The notes under the pieces were generated by a model, which made no database searches, was not told the origin of the DNA, and was given only the letters and a program-made list of their open reading frames with translations. Both the position numbers and the translations under genes were made by a program. DNA of 64,000 nt from assembly GCF_028737215.1 (NCBI RefSeq), contig NZ_JAQZAM010000003.1, positions 248,001 through 312,000 on the forward strand, written 5' to 3'. This document shows positions 16,496 through 24,654 of this stretch, piece by piece (position 1 is the first letter of the stretch; every line of letters begins with the position of its first letter). This DNA comes from Actinomycetospora chibensis. GTDB taxonomy: Bacteria > Actinomycetota > Actinomycetes > Mycobacteriales > Pseudonocardiaceae.

Positions 16496-16523
16496 GGCCG
16501 GACCGCGCGAGGCGGTCCCGGCC
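16496..16523. terminator. Hairpin between converging genes
   Basis: GGCCGGACCGC pairs with GCGGTCCCGGCC with one bulge and a short GCGAG loop. It is placed between the dehydrogenase stop and the stop of the minus-strand membrane gene, so it can terminate both. There is no T-run. Confidence 0.6.
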
Positions 16524-16560
16524 GGAGGTGGGTTGCTGGGTTGCTGAGTGCTGGAGTGGG

Positions 16561-17253
16561 TCAGGCGGCGACGGCCGCGCCGATGCCGCTGACGGCCTCG
16601 GAGGCCCGGCGGGCGATGCCGCGGAGCTGGTCGCCGGGACGCTGCTGCTCGCTGGCCTGCGCGGAGAGCACGACGATCGCACCGGTGAGCGCCGGGATCG
16701 CGTACTGCAGGGCGTGCAGCTGCCGGTTGGCGCGGGCGACGTCGACGGGCAGCGACTCGGCCGCGGCGCTGACGGACTGCCCGATGCGCTTGTCGGCCTC
16801 GCGGACGGCTTCGGTCGCGTCGCTCGCCCCGCCCTGCTTGGCGGTGCCCGACGGCACCGGCGAGGTGGTCGACGACGAGACGTCGTTCGCCTGGTGGACC
16901 ACGGCGTCCTCGACCTTCTTGCCGACGAGGCGCGTGTAGCCCGACGCGGCGAGGGCGGCCACGGTCAGCGCCAGCTTGGCGTTGACGGTGCCCGCGTGAC
17001 CCTTCTGGGCCACCGCCCGCTTGCGGTTCGCCGCGAGCAGGCCGGCGCCGCCGATGACGTGCGCGCCGATGGCGAGGGCGTTCACCGGGCTCCACTTGGC
17101 CCAGCCGATGCTCGAGACGCGGTCGGCCGTGCGGCGGTCGCCCGACTCCTCGGCCGCGGCGTTGAGGCCGGCGAGGCCGAACAACGAGCCACCGAACCAG
17201 GCGGCGAGGCCGACGTCGTGCATGGCGTGCAGGACGGTGTTGCGTGTGCTCAT
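16561..17253 (-). CDS. Hypothetical membrane protein, 230 residues
   Basis: ATG 17253 has GAGGGAG about ten bases upstream. At least two to three hydrophobic segments are visible: GLAAWFGGSLFGLAGLN near residue 15, NALAIGAHVIGGAGLLAAN near 60 and LALTVAALAASGYTRLVG near 95, plus YAIPALTGAIVVLSAQAS near 195. A Ser/Thr/Glu-rich middle separates them. Similar proteins occur in actinomycetes without assigned role. Its start codon shares the CATG sequence with a possible plus-strand start. Confidence 0.7.
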   Translation of the reverse strand: MSTRNTVLHAMHDVGLAAWFGGSLFGLAGLNAAAEESGDRRTADRVSSIGWAKWSPVNALAIGAHVIGGAGLLAANRKRAVAQKGHAGTVNAKLALTVAALAASGYTRLVGKKVEDAVVHQANDVSSSTTSPVPSGTAKQGGASDATEAVREADKRIGQSVSAAAESLPVDVARANRQLHALQYAIPALTGAIVVLSAQASEQQRPGDQLRGIARRASEAVSGIGAAVAA

Positions 17254-17308
17254 GGGGGCTCCCTCGAGTCAGGACACGTCAGAGCGCCGCGGGATCACCG
17301 CCGATGTC

Positions 17309-17593
17309 GTGACGGGGGTGGCGGACGGACCGCTGGACGGGGCTGAGCTGCTCAACCCGTTGCGTGAGGGCTATCCGGTGAGCAGCGGCGCAAACCGCCG
17401 TCGCGGTGTCGGTAGCCACGTCGGGGAAGCGCTCGCCCTGCTCGACCGCCTGCTGCCGACGCCGGGGGATGCGCCGCCCGAGCCGGGTCACATGCTTCCC
17501 GAGCAGCCCTGGTGGCAGCGCCTGGTGACCACGCTCGACCGCAGCGCCGCCGTCTACCACCACGAGATCGACGACGAGATCCTGCGCCGCTGA
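17309..17593 (+). CDS. Hypothetical small protein, 94 residues
   Basis: The start is uncertain: GTG 17309 or the ATG at 17252, which forms CATG with the start of the opposing gene. Neither has a clear ribosome site. The C-terminal two thirds look genuine: GVGSHVGEALALLDRLLPTP, PEQPWWQRLVTTLDRSAAVY and HHEIDDEILRR. It is charged, soluble and helix-rich. I recognise no family. It ends three bases before a perfect palindrome. Confidence 0.45.
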   Translation: MTGVADGPLDGAELLNPLREGYPVSSGANRRRGVGSHVGEALALLDRLLPTPGDAPPEPGHMLPEQPWWQRLVTTLDRSAAVYHHEIDDEILRR

Positions 17594-17595
17594 CC

Positions 17596-17639
17596 ACGTG
17601 CGTGGTCGTCCCGGTCGTGCCCGGGACGACCACGCACGT
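17596..17639. terminator. Perfect 19-bp stem hairpin
   Basis: ACGTGCGTGGTCGTCCCGG pairs with its exact reverse complement CCGGGACGACCACGCACGT across a six-base loop. It begins three bases after the upstream gene and faces the stop of the converging YrhK-type gene. It resembles the other long palindromes of the window by its GTGCGTG start but lacks the CTATAG centre. Confidence 0.75.
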
Positions 17640-17761
17640 CGTCGGTCAGCTCGAGCCCTCCGAGGTGAGCTGGACGAGGAACCGGTGGCAGTGGTGCTCC
17701 GGGCTGCTCGCTCGACCCGGGGCTCCGACGTCCCCGTTCACGGGCACTCCGGTCGCGCCCG

Positions 17762-18103
17762 TCAGAAGTCCCGTGCCACCTCGTTCGGCGTGCCCCTGGT
17801 GAGGCTGCGGAGCTGGACACGCCGGGTGAGCCGGATCAGCGGCCGGATGCCGAGCTGGACGCTGCCGATGACGAACAGCGTGACGCCGACGTTGAAGAGC
17901 TCGTGCCAGTAGAAGGCGACGCTGCCGACGGTGAAGAAGATGAAGATCCCGATGTCGTTGATGATGCTGAGCAGCTCGAAGCGCTGCCTCAGCACGAGCT
18001 CCTGGTTCCCGAGCGTCAGGGTGATGGGCTGACCCTCGTGGCCGGCGTCCGGGTCCTGCTGGTCCTGCTGGTCCTCGGCCTGGTCGCTCGTGTCCTGGCT
18101 CAT
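17762..18103 (-). CDS. YrhK-family membrane protein
   Basis: The 113-residue protein starts at ATG 18103, preceded by GGAGGCAGG. An Asp/Gln-rich cytoplasmic N-terminus of about 35 residues is followed by the YrhK-like core LVLRQRFELLSIINDIGIF, then two membrane helices (IFIFFTVGSVAFYW and NVGVTLFVIGSVQLGIRPLI). The family function is unknown. The upstream minus-strand gene is the OmpA-domain gene, with a hairpin in between, so it is probably its own transcription unit. Confidence 0.75.
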   Translation of the reverse strand: MSQDTSDQAEDQQDQQDPDAGHEGQPITLTLGNQELVLRQRFELLSIINDIGIFIFFTVGSVAFYWHELFNVGVTLFVIGSVQLGIRPLIRLTRRVQLRSLTRGTPNEVARDF

Positions 18104-18177
18104 CGGCCTGCCTCCGCTGTGTCCGGCGGGGTGTCCCCCACGTGTCGGCCTCAGAGGTGGGTGATCCGAGGGATCGA

Positions 18178-18198
18178 CAAACCCCGTCGGTGGGTTTG
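18178..18198 (-). terminator. Hairpin after the OmpA-domain gene
   Basis: CAAACCC and GGGTTTG pair across the loop CGTCGGT. It lies about 75 bases beyond the stop of the OmpA-domain gene on the minus strand. Confidence 0.5.
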
Positions 18199-18272
18199 CG
18201 GGCTCTGTCCGGCGGGGCTTGATGGTCACTCCGGGTCTCGCAGCGGCCGGGATCACCGACGTGACCGGCCAC

Positions 18273-18911
18273 CTATCCCACGCGCAGCTCCACCCGCCGG
18301 CTGGCCTCGAGCGACCCGAGCGGGTCCCGCGGGCCGACGCCGACGGCCGTGAGGCTCCCGGCGGGCACCCCGGCGGCCTCCAACCGGCGCACGATGTCCT
18401 CCGCGCGTTGCTGCGAGAGCGTCTGCGCGTCCCCGGTGTCGTCGCCGGTGGGCGCGGTGTGGCCCTCGACGGTCACCGCCGGCCCGGGACTCGCCTTCAG
18501 CACGGCGGCGATCCGGTCGACCGCCTCCGTCGCCGCGGCGTTCGGCGTGGCGCTGTCGGCGGGGAAGCGCAGGGGCGTCGCGACGAGGACCTCGTCGATC
18601 GTCGCCTGGAGCACGGCGACGTCGGGGGCGCCCGCGGCGCGGGAGGTGGTGGACGTCCCGGGGGGCGGCGCGCCGGGCGTCGCCGCGGCCGGGGAGGGCG
18701 TGCTCGACGTCCGCGTCAGTGCCACGGCGACGGCCACCCCGCCCAGGAGCAGCACCGCGAGCAGGGCGATCAGCAGCACGCCCCGCCGGCCGCCGACCCG
18801 CGCCGCGTGGGTGCCGCCGCCTGCCGGGCCCCGGCCGCCCCACCAGTGCGCGCCCGTGCCGGGCCCGCCCGTGACGCGTCCACGATGCAGCCCGCCGCCT
18901 CCGCCCGTCAC
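18273..18911 (-). CDS. Membrane-anchored OmpA-domain (peptidoglycan-binding) protein
   Basis: The protein has 212 residues from GTG 18911; the frame remains open to 19031, so the start is uncertain. A glycine-rich cytoplasmic part is followed by one membrane helix (GVLLIALLAVLLLGGVAVAV), a Pro/Thr/Ser linker and a C-terminal OmpA-like domain. Signature parts are VTVEGHTAPTGDDTGDA, LSQQRAEDIVRRLEAAGV and LEASRRVELRV. The family binds diaminopimelate of the cell wall, tethering the membrane to peptidoglycan. Confidence 0.8.
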   Translation of the reverse strand: MTGGGGGLHRGRVTGGPGTGAHWWGGRGPAGGGTHAARVGGRRGVLLIALLAVLLLGGVAVAVALTRTSSTPSPAAATPGAPPPGTSTTSRAAGAPDVAVLQATIDEVLVATPLRFPADSATPNAAATEAVDRIAAVLKASPGPAVTVEGHTAPTGDDTGDAQTLSQQRAEDIVRRLEAAGVPAGSLTAVGVGPRDPLGSLEASRRVELRVG

Positions 18912-19030
18912 CGGACCTCGCCACCTCCTCCACAGGTCGTGACGCACTGTGCCCGGTCCGATGCCCGACTCGCCCGGGTCCGGACGGAAAGAGGCCGGAC
19001 GGCGCTCCTGCGGTTGGGCCGAACGGCGCA

Positions 19031-19072
19031 CGTGAGCGAAGTTCGGGGCTATAGCCCCGAACTTCGCTCACG
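19031..19072. repeat. Perfect 42-nt palindrome, copy 1 (GAAGTTCGGGG type)
   Basis: The half CGTGAGCGAAGTTCGGGGC is followed by TATA and its exact reverse complement. An identical 42-base copy lies at 48154. Unlike most other palindromes here it sits between divergent genes (OmpA-domain gene and the SbnB-like gene), so termination is not its obvious role. Confidence 0.85.
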
Positions 19073-19073
19073 G

Positions 19074-19137
19074 GGCTGATGCGTGACGGGGCTGGTGCGT
19101 GACGGGGCTGGTGCGTGACGGGCTGGTGCGTGACGGG
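19074..19137 (+). repeat. Four tandem 16-bp direct repeats
   Basis: GGCTGGTGCGTGACGG occurs four times with small changes: the first copy has GATG, and the third lacks one G. The array fills the space between the 42-nt palindrome and the SbnB-like gene, ending about 30 bases before its start. It may have grown by slippage. Confidence 0.8.
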
Positions 19138-19166
19138 GCCGGCGCGGGCGGGGAGGATCGACGGTC

Positions 19167-20180
19167 GTGGCGACCCCGAGCTCCGAACCGGCCCTGCGCG
19201 TCCTGCGCCGCGACGACGTGCTGGCCGCGGCGGTGGACGTCGACCCCGTCGCGAGCGTGGAGGCGACGCTGCTCCTGCACGCCCGCGGCGCGACGACCCT
19301 CCCCGACGAGGCCTACCTCCCGTGGCACACGGCGTCCGGTGCCTTCGCCCGCAGCCTCGCGCTGCCCGGCGCGGTGTGGGGCGACCGACCGGCCGTGGGC
19401 CTCAAGGTGATCAACTCGAGCCTCGACAACCCGTCGCGGGGGCTGCCCCGCGCGCAGGGCTGGACGTTCCTGTTCGACCCGGACACCGCCCGCCCGGTGG
19501 CCATGCTGTCGGCCGCGTGGATCTCGGCGACCCGGACCGCGGCCTACACGGTGCTCTCGGCCCGCCGGCTCGCCGCGCCCGGGCTCGACCGGATCGCGGT
19601 GCTCGGCTGCGGCGCGCTCGCCGAGTCCCACCTCGACCTGCTGCGCGGCGAGTACCCGGACGCCTCGGTGGTGGTGTACGACCAGGACCCCGCCCGGGCG
19701 CGCTCGCTGGCCGCGCTGCGGCGGGCGGAGGTGAGCGACGACCCGCGCACCGCCGTCGAGGGGGCGGGGCTCGTCGTCTGCACGACCACGACCACCACCG
19801 GCTACATCGCGCTCGACTGGCTCGCGCCCGGTGCGCTCGTGGCGCACGTGTCCCTCGACGACGTGCTGCCCGAGGTCGTGACCGGCGCCGACCTGGTCGT
19901 CGTCGACGACTGGCCCCTCATCGCCGCCGACGACCGCCGGCTGTTCGGCCGGATGCTGCGCGAGGGCACGCTGTGCGGGCCGGGGGAGTCGCGGCCGGGG
20001 GCGCGCGCCGTGGACGCGACGCTCGCCGACGTGGTCGCGGGCCGGCACCCGGGGCGCGCGGAGGCGACCGACGTCGTCCTGAGCAACCCCTTCGGCATGG
20101 GCGTCCTCGACGTCGCCCTCGCCGCCGACGTGCACGACGCCGCCCTGGCCCGCGACCTCGGCACGGTGCTCGAGCCCTGA
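19167..20180 (+). CDS. SbnB-like dehydrogenase (ornithine cyclodeaminase / mu-crystallin family)
   Basis: The 337-residue protein has the family layout. VGLKVINSSLDNPSRG holds the substrate-binding lysine, AAWISATRTAAYTVLSARRL the arginine region, and IAVLGCGALAESHLDLL the NAD loop. VVVDDW and LSNPFGMGVLDVA follow. From memory, the KxxxSxxDNPS, YDQ, DWL and VVVDDW pieces match staphylococcal SbnB better than ornithine cyclodeaminase or alanine dehydrogenase. SbnB oxidises N-(1-amino-1-carboxyethyl)-glutamate to 2,3-diaminopropionate and 2-oxoglutarate. An SbnA-like gene lies at 49738. An alternative is a generic OCD-family enzyme. Confidence 0.78.
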   Translation: MATPSSEPALRVLRRDDVLAAAVDVDPVASVEATLLLHARGATTLPDEAYLPWHTASGAFARSLALPGAVWGDRPAVGLKVINSSLDNPSRGLPRAQGWTFLFDPDTARPVAMLSAAWISATRTAAYTVLSARRLAAPGLDRIAVLGCGALAESHLDLLRGEYPDASVVVYDQDPARARSLAALRRAEVSDDPRTAVEGAGLVVCTTTTTTGYIALDWLAPGALVAHVSLDDVLPEVVTGADLVVVDDWPLIAADDRRLFGRMLREGTLCGPGESRPGARAVDATLADVVAGRHPGRAEATDVVLSNPFGMGVLDVALAADVHDAALARDLGTVLEP

Positions 20181-20217
20181 CGTGCGTGATCTTCCGAGAG
20201 CTCAGAAGATCACGCAC
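20181..20217. terminator. Palindrome between converging genes, GATCTTC type
   Basis: GTGCGTGATCTTC and GAAGATCACGCAC pair perfectly around CGAGAGCTCA. It starts directly after the SbnB-like stop codon and ends just before the stop of the HbpS-like gene, so it can terminate both. It is a shortened relative of the elements at 8054 and 62053. Confidence 0.8.
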
Positions 20218-20224
20218 CTGGGGG

Positions 20225-20659
20225 CTACTCCGCGCCCGTGCGCGGGACCAGGCCCGCGGCGCGGATGCCCGCGACCACGGCCTCCTCGTCGGCCAGGGAC
20301 GCGTCGCCGCTGGCCCCGGCCGCGCCGAGCAGCTCGCCCGCCTCGTCGTGGATGAACACCCCGCCGGGCACCGAGAACACCTTGCCGCCGGTCAGCGAGG
20401 CGACCGAGGTGAAGAACTCCGCCGAGTCCGCCGCCCGCGCCGCGATGGCCCGGCTGTCCATGCCCAGGCCGAGCACCCCGTAGGCCTTGGCGGTCGCCAC
20501 GTCGGGGCGCAGGAAGCCCGACCCGTCCTCGCGACCGAGTGCCACCGGCGCGCCCCCGGGGTCGAGCACGACGACGGTGAGCGGCTTGAAGCCCTGCGCC
20601 CGGGCGTGGGCGAGCGCGGCGGACACGATGCTCTGGGCCTGCTCGAGGTGGATGCTCAT
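20225..20659 (-). CDS. GlcG/HbpS-family protein
   Basis: The 144-residue protein shows the family features: QAQSIVSAALAHARAQGFKP, LTVVVLDPGGAPVALGRED, then a glycine-rich middle and VFSVPGGVFIHDEAGELLGA, ending in EEAVVAGIRAAGL. Streptomyces HbpS binds haem and iron and signals redox stress; many relatives are of unknown role. Position next to an SbnB-like gene is compatible with iron metabolism. It has no signal peptide, so it should be cytoplasmic. Confidence 0.85.
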   Translation of the reverse strand: MSIHLEQAQSIVSAALAHARAQGFKPLTVVVLDPGGAPVALGREDGSGFLRPDVATAKAYGVLGLGMDSRAIAARAADSAEFFTSVASLTGGKVFSVPGGVFIHDEAGELLGAAGASGDASLADEEAVVAGIRAAGLVPRTGAE

Positions 20660-20891
20660 GGCGGGCCGGTACCCACGCCGAGCCCGCGTGTCACACCGGA
20701 CGCCGCGCGGCGACGTCGCGTCACCGGTCGGTCGCCCTGCGCGATCGGGTGGCGGTCCCCGACGATCTCCGTCTGCCCGCCGCTCGTCCTCTCCTCGCCG
20801 ACGGTTCGTCGTGCCGTCGCGCGTGAGTCAGGCCGGGGGTGATCGGCGTCCATTAGGGTCTTCGGGACCGTCACGGAGGGAGGCGACGGCG

Positions 20892-22598
20892 ATGGACGGA
20901 CGTCACGGCGTCCCCACCTGCGTCGCCGACGTGGGCACCACCGCGGACGACACCCCCTCAACGGCCCCGGCCCCCGTTCCGCCGACCGCCGTCGGCCCGG
21001 GTCTGATCGACGGGCTCGACGAGGGCGTCGTCGTCTGCGACCGCGCCGGCGTCGTGCGCGCGGCCAACGCCGCCGCCCGTGACCTGCTGCCCGACCTGCG
21101 CGTCGGCGAGGTCGTCGACGTCGCCCGCTGCGAGGTCCTCGCCCGCGCCGTTCACGGCGAGGGCCCGGGGACGGGCAGCTTCGAGGCCGTCGTCGAGCAC
21201 CCCGAGGGCGAGCGCCACGTGCGCGGCCGCCGTGGCCCGGTGCTCGGGCCCACGCCGCCCCCGCCGCCGGAGCCCGGCGAGGGCGACTCCACCTGGTTCC
21301 TGCGCGACGTCACCGGCGAGCACGCCCGCACCGACACCCTGCTCGCCGCCCAGGAGCGCGCCGCGTTCCTCGCCGAGGCCGGGCGCGCGCTGCACGGCGT
21401 CCTGCACCTCGACCGGACGGCCCGCCGCGTCGTCGCCCTGGCCGTGCCGCGCCTGGCCGCGGGGGCCGTGCTCGTGATGCGCCACGACGACCAGGTCATC
21501 TGGGCGGCCACGGAGCTCGGCGGTGGCCGCCCGCGCCTGGGGCACGCCGCCGCGTCCGCGCTGACCCGGGTCCCGCGCGTCGCCGCGGCGCTGGCCGACG
21601 AGGGCGGCGGCGTCGACGTCGACCCGTGGCTCGCCGAGGAGCTCGCGACGCTGACCGGCCTCGACGCCCCGGGCTCGGGGGCCCCTCTGCGCGCCTGCCC
21701 GGTGCCGGTCACCGGGGTCGTCGACGCGCTCGTGGTCCTCGCCGGCCCGCGTGCGGCCGGCGGCGACGTGACCGACCCCGAGGAGGACCTGCTCTCCTCC
21801 TACGTCGCTCGCGCCGGTGCCGCCCTCGCGGCCGCGGCGCTGCACGAGGAGCAGGCCCACCTCGGCGCGGTCCTCCAGGAGAGCCTGGCCGCCCCGCGCC
21901 TGCCCGAGACCGACGGCGTCGTGTGGGGCGCCGCCTACCGGCCGGCCCGCGAGACGATGCGGGTCGGCGGCGACTTCTACGAGGTCGTGGGGCCGCGGGG
22001 CGAGGAGGGTCGGTCGGCCTTCCTGCTCGGCGACGTGTGCGGCAAGGGGATCGAGGCTGCGGTGCTCTCCGGCCGGGTACGCCAGTCGTGGCACGCGCTG
22101 CGCCTGCTCGAGGACCGCCCGGCCCGCCTGCTGCCGCTGCTCAACACCGCGCTGCTCGACGCCGTCGCCACCCGCGACGAGGGGCCGCGCTTCGCGACGA
22201 TGGTGCTCGGCGACGCCCGGCCGCAGGATGACGGCTCGGTCGCGCTGCGGCTCGCCACGGGCGGGCACCCGCCGCCGCTGGTGCTGCGCGCCGACGGGGG
22301 TGTCGAGACGGTGCCGGTGGCCGGGATGCTCGTGGGTGGCCTGCGCGAGGCCCGGTTCGGCGAGGCCGAGGTGCTGCTCGGCCCCGGCGACACCTGCCTG
22401 CTCTACAGCGACGGCGTGGTCGAGGCACGCGGCCCCGGCGACTTCTTCGGCGAGGAGCGCCTGGCCGCGGCCCTGCCCGCCTGCGCCGGCGCGCCGGCCG
22501 CGGTGGTGTGCGAGTACCTCGAGCAGACCGTCGTGGAGTGGCTCGACGGCCACGACCACGACGACGTCGCCCTCCTGGCGATCCAGGCGCCCGCGTGA
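20892..22598 (+). CDS. SpoIIE-type PP2C phosphatase with PAS and GAF-like sensor regions
   Basis: The 568-residue protein starts at ATG 20892 behind GAGGGAGGCG. A PAS-like region occurs near 38-140 (LIDGLDEGVVVCDRAGVVRAAN), then a GAF-like region near 150-330. The C-terminal PP2C/SpoIIE domain has MRVGGDFYEVV, LLGDVCGKGIEAAV, LLYSDGVVEARG and HDHDDVALLAI, which carry the metal-binding aspartates. Such enzymes dephosphorylate anti-sigma antagonists in partner switching. It overlaps the next gene by four bases, and a STAS protein ends the operon. Confidence 0.92.
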   Translation: MDGRHGVPTCVADVGTTADDTPSTAPAPVPPTAVGPGLIDGLDEGVVVCDRAGVVRAANAAARDLLPDLRVGEVVDVARCEVLARAVHGEGPGTGSFEAVVEHPEGERHVRGRRGPVLGPTPPPPPEPGEGDSTWFLRDVTGEHARTDTLLAAQERAAFLAEAGRALHGVLHLDRTARRVVALAVPRLAAGAVLVMRHDDQVIWAATELGGGRPRLGHAAASALTRVPRVAAALADEGGGVDVDPWLAEELATLTGLDAPGSGAPLRACPVPVTGVVDALVVLAGPRAAGGDVTDPEEDLLSSYVARAGAALAAAALHEEQAHLGAVLQESLAAPRLPETDGVVWGAAYRPARETMRVGGDFYEVVGPRGEEGRSAFLLGDVCGKGIEAAVLSGRVRQSWHALRLLEDRPARLLPLLNTALLDAVATRDEGPRFATMVLGDARPQDDGSVALRLATGGHPPPLVLRADGGVETVPVAGMLVGGLREARFGEAEVLLGPGDTCLLYSDGVVEARGPGDFFGEERLAAALPACAGAPAAVVCEYLEQTVVEWLDGHDHDDVALLAIQAPA

Positions 22599-23614
22599 CC
22601 ACCGCCGACGACCTGCGCATCGCCTACCTCGAGCGCGTCGCCGTCTCCGACGAGGCCGGCGCGGTCGCGGTGGCCGTCGGTGCGCTCGACGCCGGCGTCG
22701 ATCCCGAGGTCGTGCTGCTCGACGTCGTCGCCGCGGCGCAGCGCGAGGTCGGCGAGCGCTGGGCCGCGGGGGAGTGGACGGTCGTCCAGGAGCACGTGGC
22801 GACCCATATCAGCGAACGCGTGGTCGCCGCCGTCGCGCGGCACGCCCCGGCCCCGCCCGCCGGGGCGGACACCGTCGCCGTCGCCTGCCTCGACGGCGAG
22901 TGGCACGGCCTGCCGGCGCGGCTGCTCGCCGAGGTGCTCACCCGCCACGGCTGGCGGGTGGAGTTCCTCGGCGCCTCGGTGCCCGCCGCGCAGCTCGCCA
23001 CCCACGTCCACCGCGCGGGCCCGGACGTCGTGGCCATCTCCAGCTCGCTGGCCTCACGGCTGCCCGCGGCGCGCCGGATGGTCGAGGCGTGCCGGGCCAC
23101 CGGCACGCCCGTGCTCGCCGGCGGGCCGGCGTTCGGCGAGGACGGCCGCTGGGCCCGCGCCGTCGGCGCCGACGGGTGGGCGCCCGACGCCCGCGCCGCC
23201 GCCGCGATGCTCGCGGCCGACCCGGAGGGGCCCTGGTTCGGCGAGGAGTCGACCGAGGGGACCCCCGTCGACCGCACCGCCCGCGAGGAGCAGGCCGTGC
23301 TGCACGCCCGTCGCGCCGAGCTCGTCCGGCTCGCCGCCGCGGCGGTCCGTCCCGATGCCGACGCTGTGCCCGACGAGCTCGCCGACGACCTCGGGCACCT
23401 CGTCGACTTCCTGGCCGCCGCCGTGTTCGTCGACGACCCGGCCCTGTTCGACGGGTTCGTGCGCTGGGTCGGGTCGGTGGCGATCCCGACGGGCCTGCGG
23501 CTCGGCGAGGTCGGCCCGGTGCTCGACGCGCTCGCCGCCGCGCTGGCCGACTCGCCCCGCACCGCGGCGCTGCTGCGTGGTGCCCACGGCGGACTGCCGA
23601 CGCCGGTGGCGTGA
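22595..23614 (+). CDS. Cobalamin-binding sensor-like protein with CarH-type W-x9-E-H motif
   Basis: The 339-residue protein starts at GTG 22595, overlapping the phosphatase stop (GTGA). Residues 1-80 form a B12-binding cap: W56, then nine residues, then E66-H67, the motif that in CarH photoreceptors covers the adenosyl group. A Rossmann B12 domain follows with E102-W-H104 (consensus E/D-x-H-x-x-G; the final G is P107 here) and AISSSLASRLPAARRMVEA, LAGGPAFG. The C-terminal 120 residues are helical and unassigned. There is no DNA-binding domain, so output is presumably through its phosphatase and STAS neighbours. Confidence 0.85.
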   Translation: MTTADDLRIAYLERVAVSDEAGAVAVAVGALDAGVDPEVVLLDVVAAAQREVGERWAAGEWTVVQEHVATHISERVVAAVARHAPAPPAGADTVAVACLDGEWHGLPARLLAEVLTRHGWRVEFLGASVPAAQLATHVHRAGPDVVAISSSLASRLPAARRMVEACRATGTPVLAGGPAFGEDGRWARAVGADGWAPDARAAAAMLAADPEGPWFGEESTEGTPVDRTAREEQAVLHARRAELVRLAAAAVRPDADAVPDELADDLGHLVDFLAAAVFVDDPALFDGFVRWVGSVAIPTGLRLGEVGPVLDALAAALADSPRTAALLRGAHGGLPTPVA

Positions 23615-23922
23615 TGGCCGACCTGACCATCCGCACCGAGCGGACCGACAGTGACGCCATCGTGTCCGTCGGCGGCGACCTCGACTACGACTCCCACGGC
23701 CGCCTCGAGCAGGCGCTCGACGCCGCGCTCGACGGGGGACCGCCGTCCGGGCTGGTCGTCGACCTCGCCGACGTCACCTACTGCGACTCCTGCGGACTGC
23801 GGGTGCTGCTCGGCGCCCAGGCCCGCGCCCGCGACGTCGGCGCCACCTTCGTCCTGCAGGGCGCGCAGGGCCAGCCCGCCCGCGCGCTGAAGCTCACGGG
23901 CCTGGACCAGGTCTTCGGCTAG
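23614..23922 (+). CDS. STAS-domain anti-sigma factor antagonist
   Basis: The 102-residue single-domain protein has the STAS core: VSVGGDLDYDSHGRLEQAL, VVDLADVTYCDSCGLRVLL and VGATFVLQGAQGQPARALKL. The phosphorylatable Ser lies in D-S-C-G-L. It would bind an anti-sigma kinase when dephosphorylated, releasing a sigma factor. The ATG shares one base with the stop of the B12 protein (TGATG), so all three operon genes are coupled. The cognate anti-sigma kinase and sigma gene are not in the window. Confidence 0.92.
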   Translation: MADLTIRTERTDSDAIVSVGGDLDYDSHGRLEQALDAALDGGPPSGLVVDLADVTYCDSCGLRVLLGAQARARDVGATFVLQGAQGQPARALKLTGLDQVFG

Positions 23923-24632
23923 GGCGCCGGGGTCAGCAGCGGCGTGCGCCGGTAGAGGTCGACCGAGGTCACGGCGAGCCAGACCCACACGAGGACGACG
24001 CCGGCCCAGAACCCGAGCACGACGACGGGCGACGACGAACCGCTCGCGATGCCGGCGAAGGCGACGAGGAACAGGACGCCGGTGGCGCGGGAGAACCACG
24101 CCATCCCCGGCCGGCCCTGCCCGCCGAAGTGGCGTCCGAGGAGCAGCGTGCCGGCGACGAGGCAGAGGAAGCCGAGGCCGCCGACGACGAGATGGCCGAT
24201 CCCGCCGACGGTGACCACGGCCGGCGGCCCGTCGGGGGTGCCGGGCGGGAAGCCGTTCATCGGGTCGGCGACGAACACGCCGGCGCCGACGAGCCCCAGC
24301 CCGTAGCCGGCGACGAGGCGTGGGCCCCACACCGTGCCGGGACCGCCGCCCAGGGTGCGGAGCGCCCGGCCCATCCCGACCGCCGCACCGATCGTCATCA
24401 GACCGGTGACGACGAGGTCGACGATCTGGATCCAGCCCCACGGTCCGTTCGCCAGCAGGCTGAGGTCGTGGCGGGCGAGGTCGTAGCCGTCGCGGGTGAG
24501 GGCCTGGGCGAGGCCCACGACCAGGTAGAACGGTCCGGCCAGCACCCCGTAGCCGAGCAGCGAGCGAGTCACCGCGGCGTGACGATCCGCGTCACCGCGC
24601 CCGACCAGTGGGCTTCCCGAGGGTCCGGTCAT
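23919..24632 (-). CDS. DUF998-family membrane protein
   Basis: The 237-residue protein has about six membrane helices, starting with LLGYGVLAGPFYLVVGLAQA and including IVDLVVTGLMTIGAAVGMG. It carries the DUF998 loop DPMNGFPPGTPDGPP between helices, and the ARHDLSLLANGPWGWIQ segment. The function is unknown. Its stop overlaps the STAS stop by three bases in opposite orientation. It is divergent from a TetR gene 57 bases away, which probably regulates it. Confidence 0.8.
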   Translation of the reverse strand: MTGPSGSPLVGRGDADRHAAVTRSLLGYGVLAGPFYLVVGLAQALTRDGYDLARHDLSLLANGPWGWIQIVDLVVTGLMTIGAAVGMGRALRTLGGGPGTVWGPRLVAGYGLGLVGAGVFVADPMNGFPPGTPDGPPAVVTVGGIGHLVVGGLGFLCLVAGTLLLGRHFGGQGRPGMAWFSRATGVLFLVAFAGIASGSSSPVVVLGFWAGVVLVWVWLAVTSVDLYRRTPLLTPAP

Positions 24633-24654
24633 GCCGGCGCACGATAGTGGTCCT

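Noticed and set aside
19074-19137. CRISPR array
   Set aside because: The repeats are tandem without spacers, 16 bp long, and no cas gene is near.
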